DNA from: Bacillota bacterium
Lineage (GTDB): Bacteria > Bacillota > GCA-003054495 > Carboxydocellales > JAJZTU01
Assembly: GCA_021848765.1 (NCBI GenBank)
Contig: JAJZTU010000191.1
Span: 1-6,714 of the forward strand
Direction of reading: 5' to 3'
DNA length: 6,714 nucleotides
In this document: positions 1 through 5,260 of the stretch, in pieces
Position numbering within the stretch: position 1 is the first letter of the stretch
Layout of the letters: every line of letters begins with the position of its first letter
Translations under genes and position numbers: made by a program
Notes under the pieces: generated by a model
The model's database searches: none
What the model was told of the DNA's origin: nothing
Seen by the model: only the letters and a program-made list of their open reading frames with translations

Positions 1-52
1 TTATTGACAATGGTTTTACAAACCAAAGTCAAACCACTGAGTGGAGGGATAG

Positions 53-265
53 ATGTTGGAAAGACTGACCTGCAGGGAAAAGGAAATATTGCTACTGCGC
101 GTAACCGGATACACACGGCCAGATATTGCAGAAGAATTGGGGGTTACAGTGAGTACAGTAAAAACCCATTTGGAGAGTATTCACCGAAAGCTAAAGGTTA
201 GCAATCAAGTTGGCCTCGTTAACAAAGCTTTTGAGCTTGGGATTATGAAATCTACTGAAAATTAA
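53..265 (+). CDS. Stand-alone LuxR/GerE-type helix-turn-helix regulator (70 aa)
   Basis: Small DNA-binding transcription factor consisting only of the GerE/LuxR C-terminal domain. The opening LTCREKEILLL (residues 5-15) is the usual first helix. Residues 21-47 form the helix-turn-helix (DIAEELGVTVSTVKTHL), and the last helix of the fold follows (GLVNKAFELGI, 54-64). There is no receiver or ligand domain: an in-frame TAG sits directly before the ATG (50-52), so the protein is not the tail of a larger one in this frame. A GTGGAGGG ribosome site lies just upstream. Length and layout match Bacillus GerE (about 74 aa), a late-sporulation regulator, but identity with GerE cannot be claimed from this alone. 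It lies upstream of the exported-protein pair and could control it; that is inference. The family call is firm, the target unknown. Confidence 0.88.
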   Translation: MLERLTCREKEILLLRVTGYTRPDIAEELGVTVSTVKTHLESIHRKLKVSNQVGLVNKAFELGIMKSTEN

Positions 266-352
266 TTTGGCAATATCAGCCAGGTGGCCGATGGGAATTC
301 TGGAAGTATATTGCTAAAATTTAATTGCGAAGGATACCAGGGCTTCAAATTA

Positions 353-374
353 CTTGAGTGACGCTTGGCTCAAG
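353..374. repeat. Inverted repeat CTTGAG-N10-CTCAAG
   Basis: A perfect 6-bp inverted repeat (353-358 with 369-374) with a 10-nt spacer, about 15 bp before the ATG of the small reading frame at 389. Spacing of about one helical turn between half-sites would suit a dimeric regulator such as the GerE-like protein just upstream, or a short RNA hairpin. There is no following T-run, so it is not a terminator. A 6-bp match can arise by chance. Confidence 0.25.
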
Positions 375-388
375 AGGAAGAGGATAGT

Positions 389-537
389 ATGTCTAAGAAA
401 TCCTGGTCCTTCGTCAGGATTGCTCTAATAGTAGGAACAGCCCTGTTTAGTCCAAAACAGTCTTGACCGGGCAAAATCAACCTATCCGGAAAATTACCGT
501 ATACCAGAAAGGTGTGAACAAACAGGAGAAATCTTAA
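389..537 (+). pseudogene. Small signal-peptide protein, apparently frameshifted
   Basis: From an ATG at 389, preceded by the purine-rich AAGAGGAAGAGGA, 25 codons read MSKKSWSFVRIALIVGTALF and a few more residues, then stop at 464-466. This is a typical export signal start: basic residues followed by a hydrophobic core. A change of frame just after the hydrophobic core (near 450) gives a protein-like continuation (SKTVLTGQNQPIRKITVYQK and onward) to a TAA at 535-537, about 49 residues in all. One extra base would restore it. I do not recognise the product. Alternatives are a genuine 25-residue membrane peptide or chance; evidence is only the shape of the two segments. Confidence 0.3.
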
Positions 538-667
538 ATATATAAAAACCCAAAAGGAGACATGGAAAGGATGTGAATGGGGATGTTTGCTTATATACAG
601 AAAATTGGTCGTGCTCCCCCTGGCTAAATAAAGAATATTTTACATTACAAGAAAGGAGTCGATTTTT

Positions 668-1183
668 TTGAGAAGGTTAATCTCATTAATTGCGCTTACA
701 TTGATGCTAAGCTTAATATTTGCTTCAACTGCATTTGCGGGTTATACTCAGTATAATAAGGCTCAAGTTACAACATTTTCCCACTGGTTTACGTACAGAG
801 TTCCGCTTAACTACGAATACACTCAAACAGTCGATACAGATTATAGAATATATACTGATCAACCGGGCCTAAAGTATGTAGTTGGTAGTAAGATCTACGG
901 CTTCATTAAAGACTACGCTAAATATGGAGCTAGTAATATATGGCCTTCTGTTGACGGATGGGGAATGGATTATTATTCTTCATCAAGTTTAGCGTTATCC
1001 CTCTCTAGAGCAGACTTGTCAGGGCCTGCACCCGACCAAATTATTCCTTATGGAGCAAGTCCTTATGGTGGAAGTAATTACTCAAAATACGCTTGGCTTG
1101 CTTCTCCGAGTGTAAAAGGAACTACTGTGTTTTCTGTAAATGTTGGGTATGTATGGACCGATACCCAGACTATGTATTTTTAG
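668..1183 (+). CDS. Exported aromatic-rich protein of unknown family (171 aa)
   Basis: Hypothetical secreted protein. Residues 1-24 form a clear Sec signal peptide: two arginines, a leucine-rich core and an AFA cleavage site before GYTQYN. There is no lipobox cysteine and no later membrane helix, so the mature protein of about 147 residues should be released or wall-associated. It contains 19 tyrosines, 5 tryptophans and no cysteine, with many Ser/Gly/Thr residues. That suggests a beta-rich extracellular fold, but I recognise no domain. Translation starts at TTG 668, supported by GAAAGGAG at 651-658 with good spacing and an in-frame TAA at 629-631. The next gene begins 28 bp downstream with its own ribosome site and also encodes an exported protein, so the two are probably co-transcribed. 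Base composition is clearly more AT-rich than the housekeeping genes at the right end. Confidence 0.8.
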   Translation: MRRLISLIALTLMLSLIFASTAFAGYTQYNKAQVTTFSHWFTYRVPLNYEYTQTVDTDYRIYTDQPGLKYVVGSKIYGFIKDYAKYGASNIWPSVDGWGMDYYSSSSLALSLSRADLSGPAPDQIIPYGASPYGGSNYSKYAWLASPSVKGTTVFSVNVGYVWTDTQTMYF

Positions 1184-1211
1184 CCTATAACTAAGAAAGG
1201 AGAGGGGCTAT

Positions 1212-1847
1212 ATGAAGAAAAAAGCTTTTGTAATAGCTCTAGGTTTGCTCGTACTTTCTGTTTCTTTCACAAGCGTTTTTGCTGTTGAAAACAAACAAAT
1301 AACTTCCCTGGTAAAAATGATTAACGCAAACAAACAAATTAAAGCTCCTGATAAAGTTCTGCTTAAAGTTAATGGAAAACCTATTTCAGCCAAAGATTTT
1401 GAAAAGGAGAACAATTTACTGATTTATCTTGCAGAATCAAATGGAAGTGCACTGCCGTCTCAAAACGACGTCATAAATTCTCTAGCTAAACGTGAAGCAC
1501 TATATCAAAAGGCAGCCGAATTGGGCTTGGAAGCTACCGACAATGAGGCTGGAGAATTTGCAAAACAACAAAGAGCTAAATTTGAAGAAAATAATCCCAA
1601 TGCAACTGGCAAAGAAATCATCGAAGCTGAGATAAAGGCTTCCGATTTAACGGTTGATCAATATTGGGAAAGTACGATTCCCGAATATAAGAAAATCTTA
1701 ACTCTTAACCGGTTATCCGATTACTATCTTAAACAATTAGGACCAGTAGATTTAGAAAATCCTAACAATGCGAAGAATATTCGGCAAGTTCTAGAGCAGG
1801 AGTTTGATAATATAACCAAAAAGGCAACTATTGAAATTGTAAAATAA
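1212..1847 (+). CDS. Secreted SurA/PrsA N-terminal-like chaperone domain protein lacking a PPIase domain (211 aa)
   Basis: Likely extracytoplasmic folding factor or relative. Residues 1-24 are a signal peptide (MKKK, hydrophobic core, SVFA cleavage site). No cysteine follows, so unlike PrsA it is not a lipoprotein. The motif KVLLKVNGKPISAKDFEKE (48-66), then a helix-rich stretch with SLAKREALYQKAAELGLEATDNE (90-112), is the typical SurA_N/trigger-factor-like arrangement seen at the start of SurA, PrsA and PpiD proteins. In those, a parvulin isomerase domain normally follows; here the chain continues as helices and ends at 211 with none visible. Such stand-alone proteins occur in Firmicutes and their role is poorly defined. 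The AAAGGAGAGGGG ribosome site is strong. Directly following another exported protein, it could be its dedicated chaperone; that is inference. A terminator follows at 1856. Confidence 0.72.
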   Translation: MKKKAFVIALGLLVLSVSFTSVFAVENKQITSLVKMINANKQIKAPDKVLLKVNGKPISAKDFEKENNLLIYLAESNGSALPSQNDVINSLAKREALYQKAAELGLEATDNEAGEFAKQQRAKFEENNPNATGKEIIEAEIKASDLTVDQYWESTIPEYKKILTLNRLSDYYLKQLGPVDLENPNNAKNIRQVLEQEFDNITKKATIEIVK

Positions 1848-1855
1848 CCAATTTT

Positions 1856-1880
1856 GAGGTGGGAATTTCCTGCCTCTTTT
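1856..1880 (+). terminator. Intrinsic terminator after the exported-protein pair
   Basis: GAGGTGGG (1856-1863) pairs with CCTGCCTC (1869-1876) through eight pairs including two G-T wobbles, with loop AATTT. TTTT and a further T-rich stretch follow. It starts 9 bp after the stop of the SurA-like gene, the expected place for the end of this transcript. Confidence 0.6.
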
Positions 1881-1903
1881 GTTATATAATTTTGTTATAT
1901 AAT
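1877..1903 (+). repeat. Two tandem copies of TTTTGTTATATAAT (13-bp period), possible promoter
   Basis: The 14-mer TTTTGTTATATAAT occurs at 1877-1890 and again at 1890-1903, sharing one base. Each copy ends in a perfect TATAAT -10 hexamer (1885-1890, 1898-1903). The first copy begins inside the T-run of the preceding terminator. No good -35 hexamer lies at 16-18 bp, so promoter function is only suggested. Position, 34 bp before the next gene's GTG, fits a promoter for that gene. Confidence 0.45.
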
Positions 1904-1936
1904 AAAGAGAAGAAAAATAACGGGGAGGTTGTAAAT

Positions 1937-2215
1937 GTGCCAGTAAAAGGTGATTACCGACAATACACTGATCCTGACGAAGAGGCAAAAATTACGGGAA
2001 ACTTTTTACGTGGTTTTCTTTATAGTTCTAAAATCCCATATTGGGTGAAATGGATAGTATGGATATTTATACTTTGTTCTAGTTTATACTTTTTTATTCT
2101 ATTTTTTAAAAATGTATTACTAGGTAATTTCGAAGTAGTAACTTTAACTGTAGCCTTATTTCAAGGATTATTAGTGTATTTTATTTTTAAGAAACTAATT
2201 AGTTTAAGAAAATAG
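1937..2215 (+). CDS. Small membrane protein with two transmembrane helices (92 aa)
   Basis: Unrecognised small integral membrane protein. The N-terminal 35 residues are polar and acidic (KGDYRQYTDPDEEAKITG). Two hydrophobic helices follow at about 36-57 (WVKWIVWIFILCSSLYFFIL) and 66-84 (VVTLTVALFQGLLVYFIF), then a basic tail KKLISLRK. This suggests a hairpin with both ends inside. I chose GTG 1937 because GGGGAGG (1922-1928) lies 8 nt before it; extending the same frame upstream to 1859 would run through the preceding terminator and has no ribosome site. The ATG at 1935 is in another frame and stops after three codons. It is flanked by a terminator on each side, so it is probably a single-gene transcript. 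The DNA is very AT-rich. Confidence 0.68.
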   Translation: MPVKGDYRQYTDPDEEAKITGNFLRGFLYSSKIPYWVKWIVWIFILCSSLYFFILFFKNVLLGNFEVVTLTVALFQGLLVYFIFKKLISLRK

Positions 2216-2227
2216 TTAAAAAATGAG

Positions 2228-2251
2228 AGGGAAGTCGCCTTCCCTTTTTTC
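2228..2251. terminator. Bidirectional intrinsic terminator between convergent genes
   Basis: AGGGAAG (2228-2234) and CTTCCCT (2239-2245) form a perfect 7-bp stem with loop TCGC. On the plus strand TTTTTTCTTTTT follows directly, ending the membrane-protein gene. On the minus strand an A6 run at 2218-2223 supplies the T-run, ending a leftward transcript from the 2255-2700 gene. Ends of both genes lie within about 13 bp of the stem. Confidence 0.8.
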
Positions 2252-2254
2252 TTT

Positions 2255-2700
2255 TTATCCCGTGTTTGGCCAAGGACTGAGGCATTCCTGATACCACCCC
2301 TGGTGCAATAGATAGCCTATCCGTTTGACCAGCACCATTTTCCCGTCAGTGCCAACCCCGCTAAGGTTAGCCGGAAATCCCGGACGTCTTCGGGACCTCG
2401 CCTCCTCTTTTCCGCTAGGGCGGCCAGTAACTTGGCCAGGTCATCTCGTTTAATGTTGGGGTCGATGCTTTCTAATATTTCACCTAACCCCTCCCAATAG
2501 CAACGTATTTCGTTCATGTGCGCTTGGCGCACTATTTTTTCGCCTGTGATGAGATATGAGCATGGTCTGCCACTGTTCTTATCCTTTCCCTGATTACCAA
2601 AACCAGATTGGGTTAAGCTAAGGGCAGGATATGCCTGGTAAATGTCGAATAATCTACCGAACATTCTTCTTACAAGATTAGTTCCGAATAATACCATCAC
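2255..2700 (-). CDS. Hypothetical protein with a frame change near its 3' end
   Basis: Minus-strand reading frame of unknown function. The zero frame gives 127 residues, stopping at 2317-2319. The middle looks protein-like, with an acidic amphipathic helix region (EILESIDPNIKRDDLAKLLA, residues 74-93) followed by EKRRRGPEDVRDFRLTLAG. At residues 120-121 (GGA AAA) a -1 shift lets reading continue for 27 more codons (MVLVKRIGYLLHQGWYQECL, then seven residues) to TAA at 2255-2257. That is 10 nt before an intrinsic terminator, giving about 148 residues. Stop placement against the terminator suggests the longer form is the ancestral one. The start is uncertain: GTG 2700, ATG 2697, ATG 2664 or ATG 2520, none with a strong ribosome site, and an in-frame TAA at 2719-2721 bounds it. 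It may be a decaying gene. No family recognised. Confidence 0.45.
2338..2344 (-). other. GGGAAAA slippery heptamer, in phase for -1 frameshifting
   Basis: On the minus strand the zero frame reads acG GGA AAA tgg, exactly the X XXY YYZ pattern for tandem -1 slippage; the lambda G-T tail gene uses the near relative GGGAAAG. After slipping, the frame stays open to 2255. Immediately downstream TGGTGC (2337-2332) can pair with GCACCA (2306-2301), and a small GATA-GGC-TATC hairpin lies in the loop. The same site is also where loss of one A would create an ordinary frameshift mutation. Confidence 0.35.
2518..2540 (+). terminator. Hairpin plus T-run on the plus strand, upstream of aspA
   Basis: GTGCGC (2518-2523) and GCGCAC (2527-2532) form a perfect GC-rich 6-bp stem with loop TTG, followed by TATTTTTT. 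This has the form of a rho-independent terminator for rightward transcription. It lies inside the minus-strand hypothetical gene, 182 bp before aspA, with no plus-strand gene in front of it, so it could stop antisense or read-through transcripts, or be coding sequence by coincidence. Confidence 0.35.
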
Positions 2701-2721
2701 ATTGAAAGGAAGGTTACCTTA

Positions 2722-4140
2722 ATGGCACAATTTCGCATTGAGAAAGACTTCCTGGGAACCAGGGAAATCCCCGGGGATGTATACTACGGCATTCAGACAG
2801 CGAGGGCGGTAGAGAATTTCCCCATTACGGGTTACCGGCCGCACCGCAAACTGATTATAGCCCTGGCTATGGTCAAGAAGGCGGCTGCCCTGGCTAATGG
2901 GGAGATTGGCAGTCTGAACTCCCGCCTGGCTAAGGTCATTGCTCAGGCAGCCCAGGAGATTATTGACGGGGCACTCCATGACCAGTTTGTCGTGGACGTG
3001 ATCCAAGGCGGGGCCGGGACTTCCATGAATATGAATGCCAATGAGGTCATTGCTAACCGGGCTATAGAGCTTCTGGGAGGTGAAAAGGGGGATTACCGGG
3101 TGGTCCACCCTAATATTCATGTGAACATGGCCCAGTCTACTAATGATGTTTTCCCCACAGCGATTCGCATAGCAACTCTGCGCCTTGCAGCCTTGACCCA
3201 GAAGGCACTTCAGGGGCTGGTGGGGACTGTTGAAATGAAAGCAAAGGAATTTGACCCGGTAATTAAAATGGGCAGAACTCATCTTCAGGATGCTGTGCCC
3301 ATCCGCCTGGGGCAGGAGTTCCGGGCCTGGGCGCGGATGCTGCGCCGGGATGCTGTGCGGATTAAGCGGGCCCTGGGGAGTTTCCTGGAGGTCAACATGG
3401 GGGCTACTGCCGTTGGCACAGGTCTTAATGCAGATCCCCAGTACATAGTCGCTGTGGTTAACCGGCTTAAAGAGATTACCGGCCTTCCCTTGTGTACCGC
3501 CGAAGACCTGGTGGATGCCACTCAAAATACCGATATGTATGTAGAGCTTTCAGGAGATTTAAAAACCCTGGCCGGTAACCTTTCGAAGATAGCAAATGAC
3601 CTCAGGCTTATGGCATCCGGTCCCAGGGCCGGTCTCGGGGAAATTAACCTACCCTCCCTGCAGCCTGGTTCTTCTATTATGCCGGGGAAGGTTAACCCTG
3701 TCATCCCTGAAGTGGTGAACCAGGTAGCGTTCCAGGTAACCGGTAATGACGTTACCATTTCCCGGGCTGCGGAAGCCGGGCAGTTGGAATTAAACGTCAT
3801 GGAGCCGGTGCTGGTCTTTAACCTTTTGCAGTCTCTGGATATTTTAAGGAATGTCATGGCCATCTTCGGTGAGAAGTGCATCAAAGGCATTACAGCCAAT
3901 GTCCGGCACTGTCGGGATATGGTAGAAAACAGTGTGGGCATCGTGACTGCCATCAATCCCCACGTGGGTTATGAGGTAGCTTCCCAGGTGGCCAAAGAGG
4001 CTATCGCCACCGGCCGCCCTGTCCGTGAGCTGGTTCTGGAGCGGGGAATACTCACTGCGGAAGAACTGGACATCATTCTCAATCCCTATGAAATGACCGA
4101 GCCCGGCATAGCAGGAAAGGAACTATTGGGGAAAGGGTAG
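2722..4140 (+). CDS. aspA: Aspartate ammonia-lyase (aspartase)
   Basis: Converts L-aspartate to fumarate and ammonia in the cytoplasm, feeding fumarate to the TCA or fumarate-respiration routes. The 472 residues are full length for the aspartase/fumarase superfamily. Visible motifs: GGAGTSMNMNANEV (96-109), HPNxHVNxxQSTND (129-142), GRTHLQDAVP (184-193) with His187, and the flexible signature loop GSSIMPGKVNP (316-326), carrying the catalytic-base serine at 318 and Lys323. After the loop the chain reads VIPEVVNQVAFQVTGND, followed by AAEAGQLELNVMEP. These match aspartase, whereas class II fumarase has TQCEALTMV there; the opening FRIEKDFLGTREIP also fits AspA. ATG 2722 is supported by GAAAGGAAGG at 2704-2713. 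No terminator is obvious after it. Aspartase over fumarase is a confident call from the loop. Confidence 0.95.
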   Translation: MAQFRIEKDFLGTREIPGDVYYGIQTARAVENFPITGYRPHRKLIIALAMVKKAAALANGEIGSLNSRLAKVIAQAAQEIIDGALHDQFVVDVIQGGAGTSMNMNANEVIANRAIELLGGEKGDYRVVHPNIHVNMAQSTNDVFPTAIRIATLRLAALTQKALQGLVGTVEMKAKEFDPVIKMGRTHLQDAVPIRLGQEFRAWARMLRRDAVRIKRALGSFLEVNMGATAVGTGLNADPQYIVAVVNRLKEITGLPLCTAEDLVDATQNTDMYVELSGDLKTLAGNLSKIANDLRLMASGPRAGLGEINLPSLQPGSSIMPGKVNPVIPEVVNQVAFQVTGNDVTISRAAEAGQLELNVMEPVLVFNLLQSLDILRNVMAIFGEKCIKGITANVRHCRDMVENSVGIVTAINPHVGYEVASQVAKEAIATGRPVRELVLERGILTAEELDIILNPYEMTEPGIAGKELLGKG

Positions 4141-4293
4141 GGGGCTTAAGAGAAGTAAACCTGCAGGGAAATAGAGAAAGCGCCGGTACAGGCAGATAAC
4201 GAGTGTGATAAAAAATCATCGCTACCCTACGAAAAAGAGTTCATGCCTCGTATCTTATCAAGGTATGTTTTTCGATGGGCTTCGACCTTGTCC

Positions 4294-4322
4294 TTGCCTT
4301 GCCCCCGGGGAAATGATACACT
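4294..4322 (+). promoter_or_regulatory. Candidate sigma-A promoter for the DUF4321-maf-radC-mreB cluster
   Basis: TTGCCT (4294-4299), a 17-bp spacer, then TACACT (4317-4322) with an extended -10 TG at 4314-4315. Spacing is ideal and each hexamer matches consensus at four positions. It lies 71 bp before the DUF4321 ATG, within the 253-bp gap after aspA (4141-4393). The rest of that gap holds no gene I can support and no clear terminator, only a weak CAAGGT/ACCTTG inverted repeat at 4259-4290. Confidence 0.4.
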
Positions 4323-4393
4323 GTTATATTGAGGGATGTTTATATCCGGAGCAGTTTTTGCACAATAGAATTTGCAGTCTACAGGAGGAGTTT

Positions 4394-4648
4394 ATGAAAG
4401 GTTATGGAGCGTCAAAAAGTCCGTGGGTACTGGTTGTGCTTGTGCTGATAGGGGCTATTTTGGGTAGTCTTGCCGGAGCCTCTTTTAGCAGCACTTTTCC
4501 TATCTTGAAAGCATCCCAGTCCATTGGTTTTCCCGCTACGACCTTTGATTTAGTGGTCGCCCGAATTAGCTTGGGCCTCCAGATTAACCTCAATCTGGCT
4601 GCCGCAGCCGGGGCAGTTCTGGCCTGGCTTGTGTACCGGCGGCTGTAG
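4394..4648 (+). CDS. DUF4321 family membrane protein (84 aa)
   Basis: Small integral membrane protein of the DUF4321 type, found just before maf in many Clostridia; function unknown, though its constant neighbourhood suggests a role near cell-envelope growth or division. Helix one spans about 11-29 (WVLVVLVLIGAILGSLAGA), the middle (residues 31-60) contains the conserved-looking FSSTFPILKASQSIGF, and helix two spans about 66-82 (LNLAAAAGAVLAWLVYR). ATG 4394 is chosen because AGGAGGAG lies at 4383-4390. The same frame is open back to GTG 4205, but that extension is cysteine-rich, crosses the candidate promoter and has no ribosome site. Its stop codon at 4646 overlaps the ribosome site of maf, indicating one transcript. 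Confidence 0.82.
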   Translation: MKGYGASKSPWVLVVLVLIGAILGSLAGASFSSTFPILKASQSIGFPATTFDLVVARISLGLQINLNLAAAAGAVLAWLVYRRL

Positions 4649-4663
4649 AGGAGCGATAGTACG

Positions 4664-5239
4664 ATGCCGGACCTTATCCTGGCCTCAGCTTCACCCAGAA
4701 GACGTGACCTATTGCAGCAACTGGGCCTGGAGTTTTCCATTCAGGTCAGCAATGTGGATGAAACGGTAGATGTCAGCCTGGCACCCGGCCTGCTGGTGGA
4801 GAGCCTGGCCAGGCAAAAGGCAGAACATGTCGCCGGTATGGTGAAAACAGGTATTGTAATCGGAGCGGATACTGTGGTGGTGCAGGATGATTCTATCTTG
4901 GGCAAGCCTGCCGGACCTGAGGAGGCAGCAGCCATGCTGAGGAGGCTCAGCGGGACAAGCCACCGGGTGATAACCGGGGTTGCCCTGATTGATGCTGCTA
5001 CCGGCCGGGAGAGAGTGGAACACGAGGTTACTACCGTTAGGTTTCGTGAACTGCAGAATAGGGAAATTGCTAACTACATTGCCAGCGGTGAGCCCGCTGA
5101 CAAAGCCGGGGCCTATGCGATTCAAGGCTTGGGCTCAGTCTTTGTGCTGGGCATCGAGGGGTGTTATTTCAATGTGGTCGGCCTGCCCGTAGCCCGGTTG
5201 GCCGGAATGCTGAAGGACTTTGGCATCACCGTACTATAA
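4664..5239 (+). CDS. maf: Maf family nucleoside triphosphate pyrophosphatase
   Basis: Maf proteins hydrolyse non-canonical and selected canonical nucleotides (dTTP, UTP and modified forms) to the monophosphate and pyrophosphate, and extra copies inhibit septum formation in Bacillus. The 191 residues are normal length. Family marks are LASASPRRRDLL (6-17, nucleotide-binding loop), VDE (31-33), GADTVV (67-72) with the catalytic Asp69, GKP (80-82), LSGTSHRVITGV (95-106) and KAGAYAIQG (147-155). The Gln at 154 in YAIQG fits the dTTP/UTP-type group rather than the 7-methyl-GTP type; that is inference from known subfamilies. The ribosome site AGAGGAG overlaps the DUF4321 stop codon, so translation is probably coupled. 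radC follows after 21 bp. Confidence 0.95.
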   Translation: MPDLILASASPRRRDLLQQLGLEFSIQVSNVDETVDVSLAPGLLVESLARQKAEHVAGMVKTGIVIGADTVVVQDDSILGKPAGPEEAAAMLRRLSGTSHRVITGVALIDAATGRERVEHEVTTVRFRELQNREIANYIASGEPADKAGAYAIQGLGSVFVLGIEGCYFNVVGLPVARLAGMLKDFGITVL

Positions 5240-5260
5240 TCGGTAGGGAAGAAATTACAT

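Larger units (their letters stand above)
266..667 (+). other. 402-bp region without an intact gene, leader of the exported-protein unit
   Basis: No intact gene of normal size is visible on either strand. The stretch holds an inverted repeat at 353-374, a small frameshifted signal-peptide-like reading frame at 389-537, and several purine-rich ribosome-site-like tracts (for example AAAAGGAGA near 552-560) followed only by very short frames. I see no clean intrinsic terminator after the upstream regulator and no convincing sigma-A promoter pair. It ends in the GAAAGGAG ribosome site of the next gene. It may be decayed coding DNA or a long untranslated leader. Confidence 0.5.

Noticed and set aside
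4..9. TTGACA as a -35 box for the GerE-like gene
   Set aside because: No -10 hexamer lies 16-18 bp downstream (the bases there are AGTCAA-like), so a promoter cannot be supported.
67..80. CCTGCAGGGAAA shared between about 70 and 4160 as a possible repeat or attachment site
   Set aside because: Only 12 bp, one copy inside a coding region, centred on a common palindrome, and no integrase or other mobile gene lies between.
274..292. ATCAGCC/GGCCGAT hairpin after the GerE-like gene as a terminator
   Set aside because: The stem has a mismatch and is followed by GGGAATTCTGG, not a T-run.
1859..1936. Upstream extension of the small membrane protein to 1859
   Set aside because: It would start inside the terminator hairpin and has no ribosome site; GTG 1937 has GGGGAGG at proper spacing.
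2719..3525. Long minus-strand open frame opposite aspA
   Set aside because: It mirrors the strongly conserved aspA coding sequence, starts without a ribosome site and has no protein-like motifs; it is a shadow of codon bias. The same applies to the minus-strand frames opposite maf, radC and mreB.
4205..4393. In-frame upstream extension of the DUF4321 protein from GTG 4205
   Set aside because: It would add 63 cysteine-rich residues before a perfect ribosome site and ATG at 4394, crosses a likely promoter, and the 84-residue form matches the family's size and hydrophobic start.
5235..5240. Perfect TATAAT at the maf stop codon as a radC promoter
   Set aside because: No -35-like hexamer at 16-18 bp and no extended -10 TG; the match is made of the maf stop codon context.
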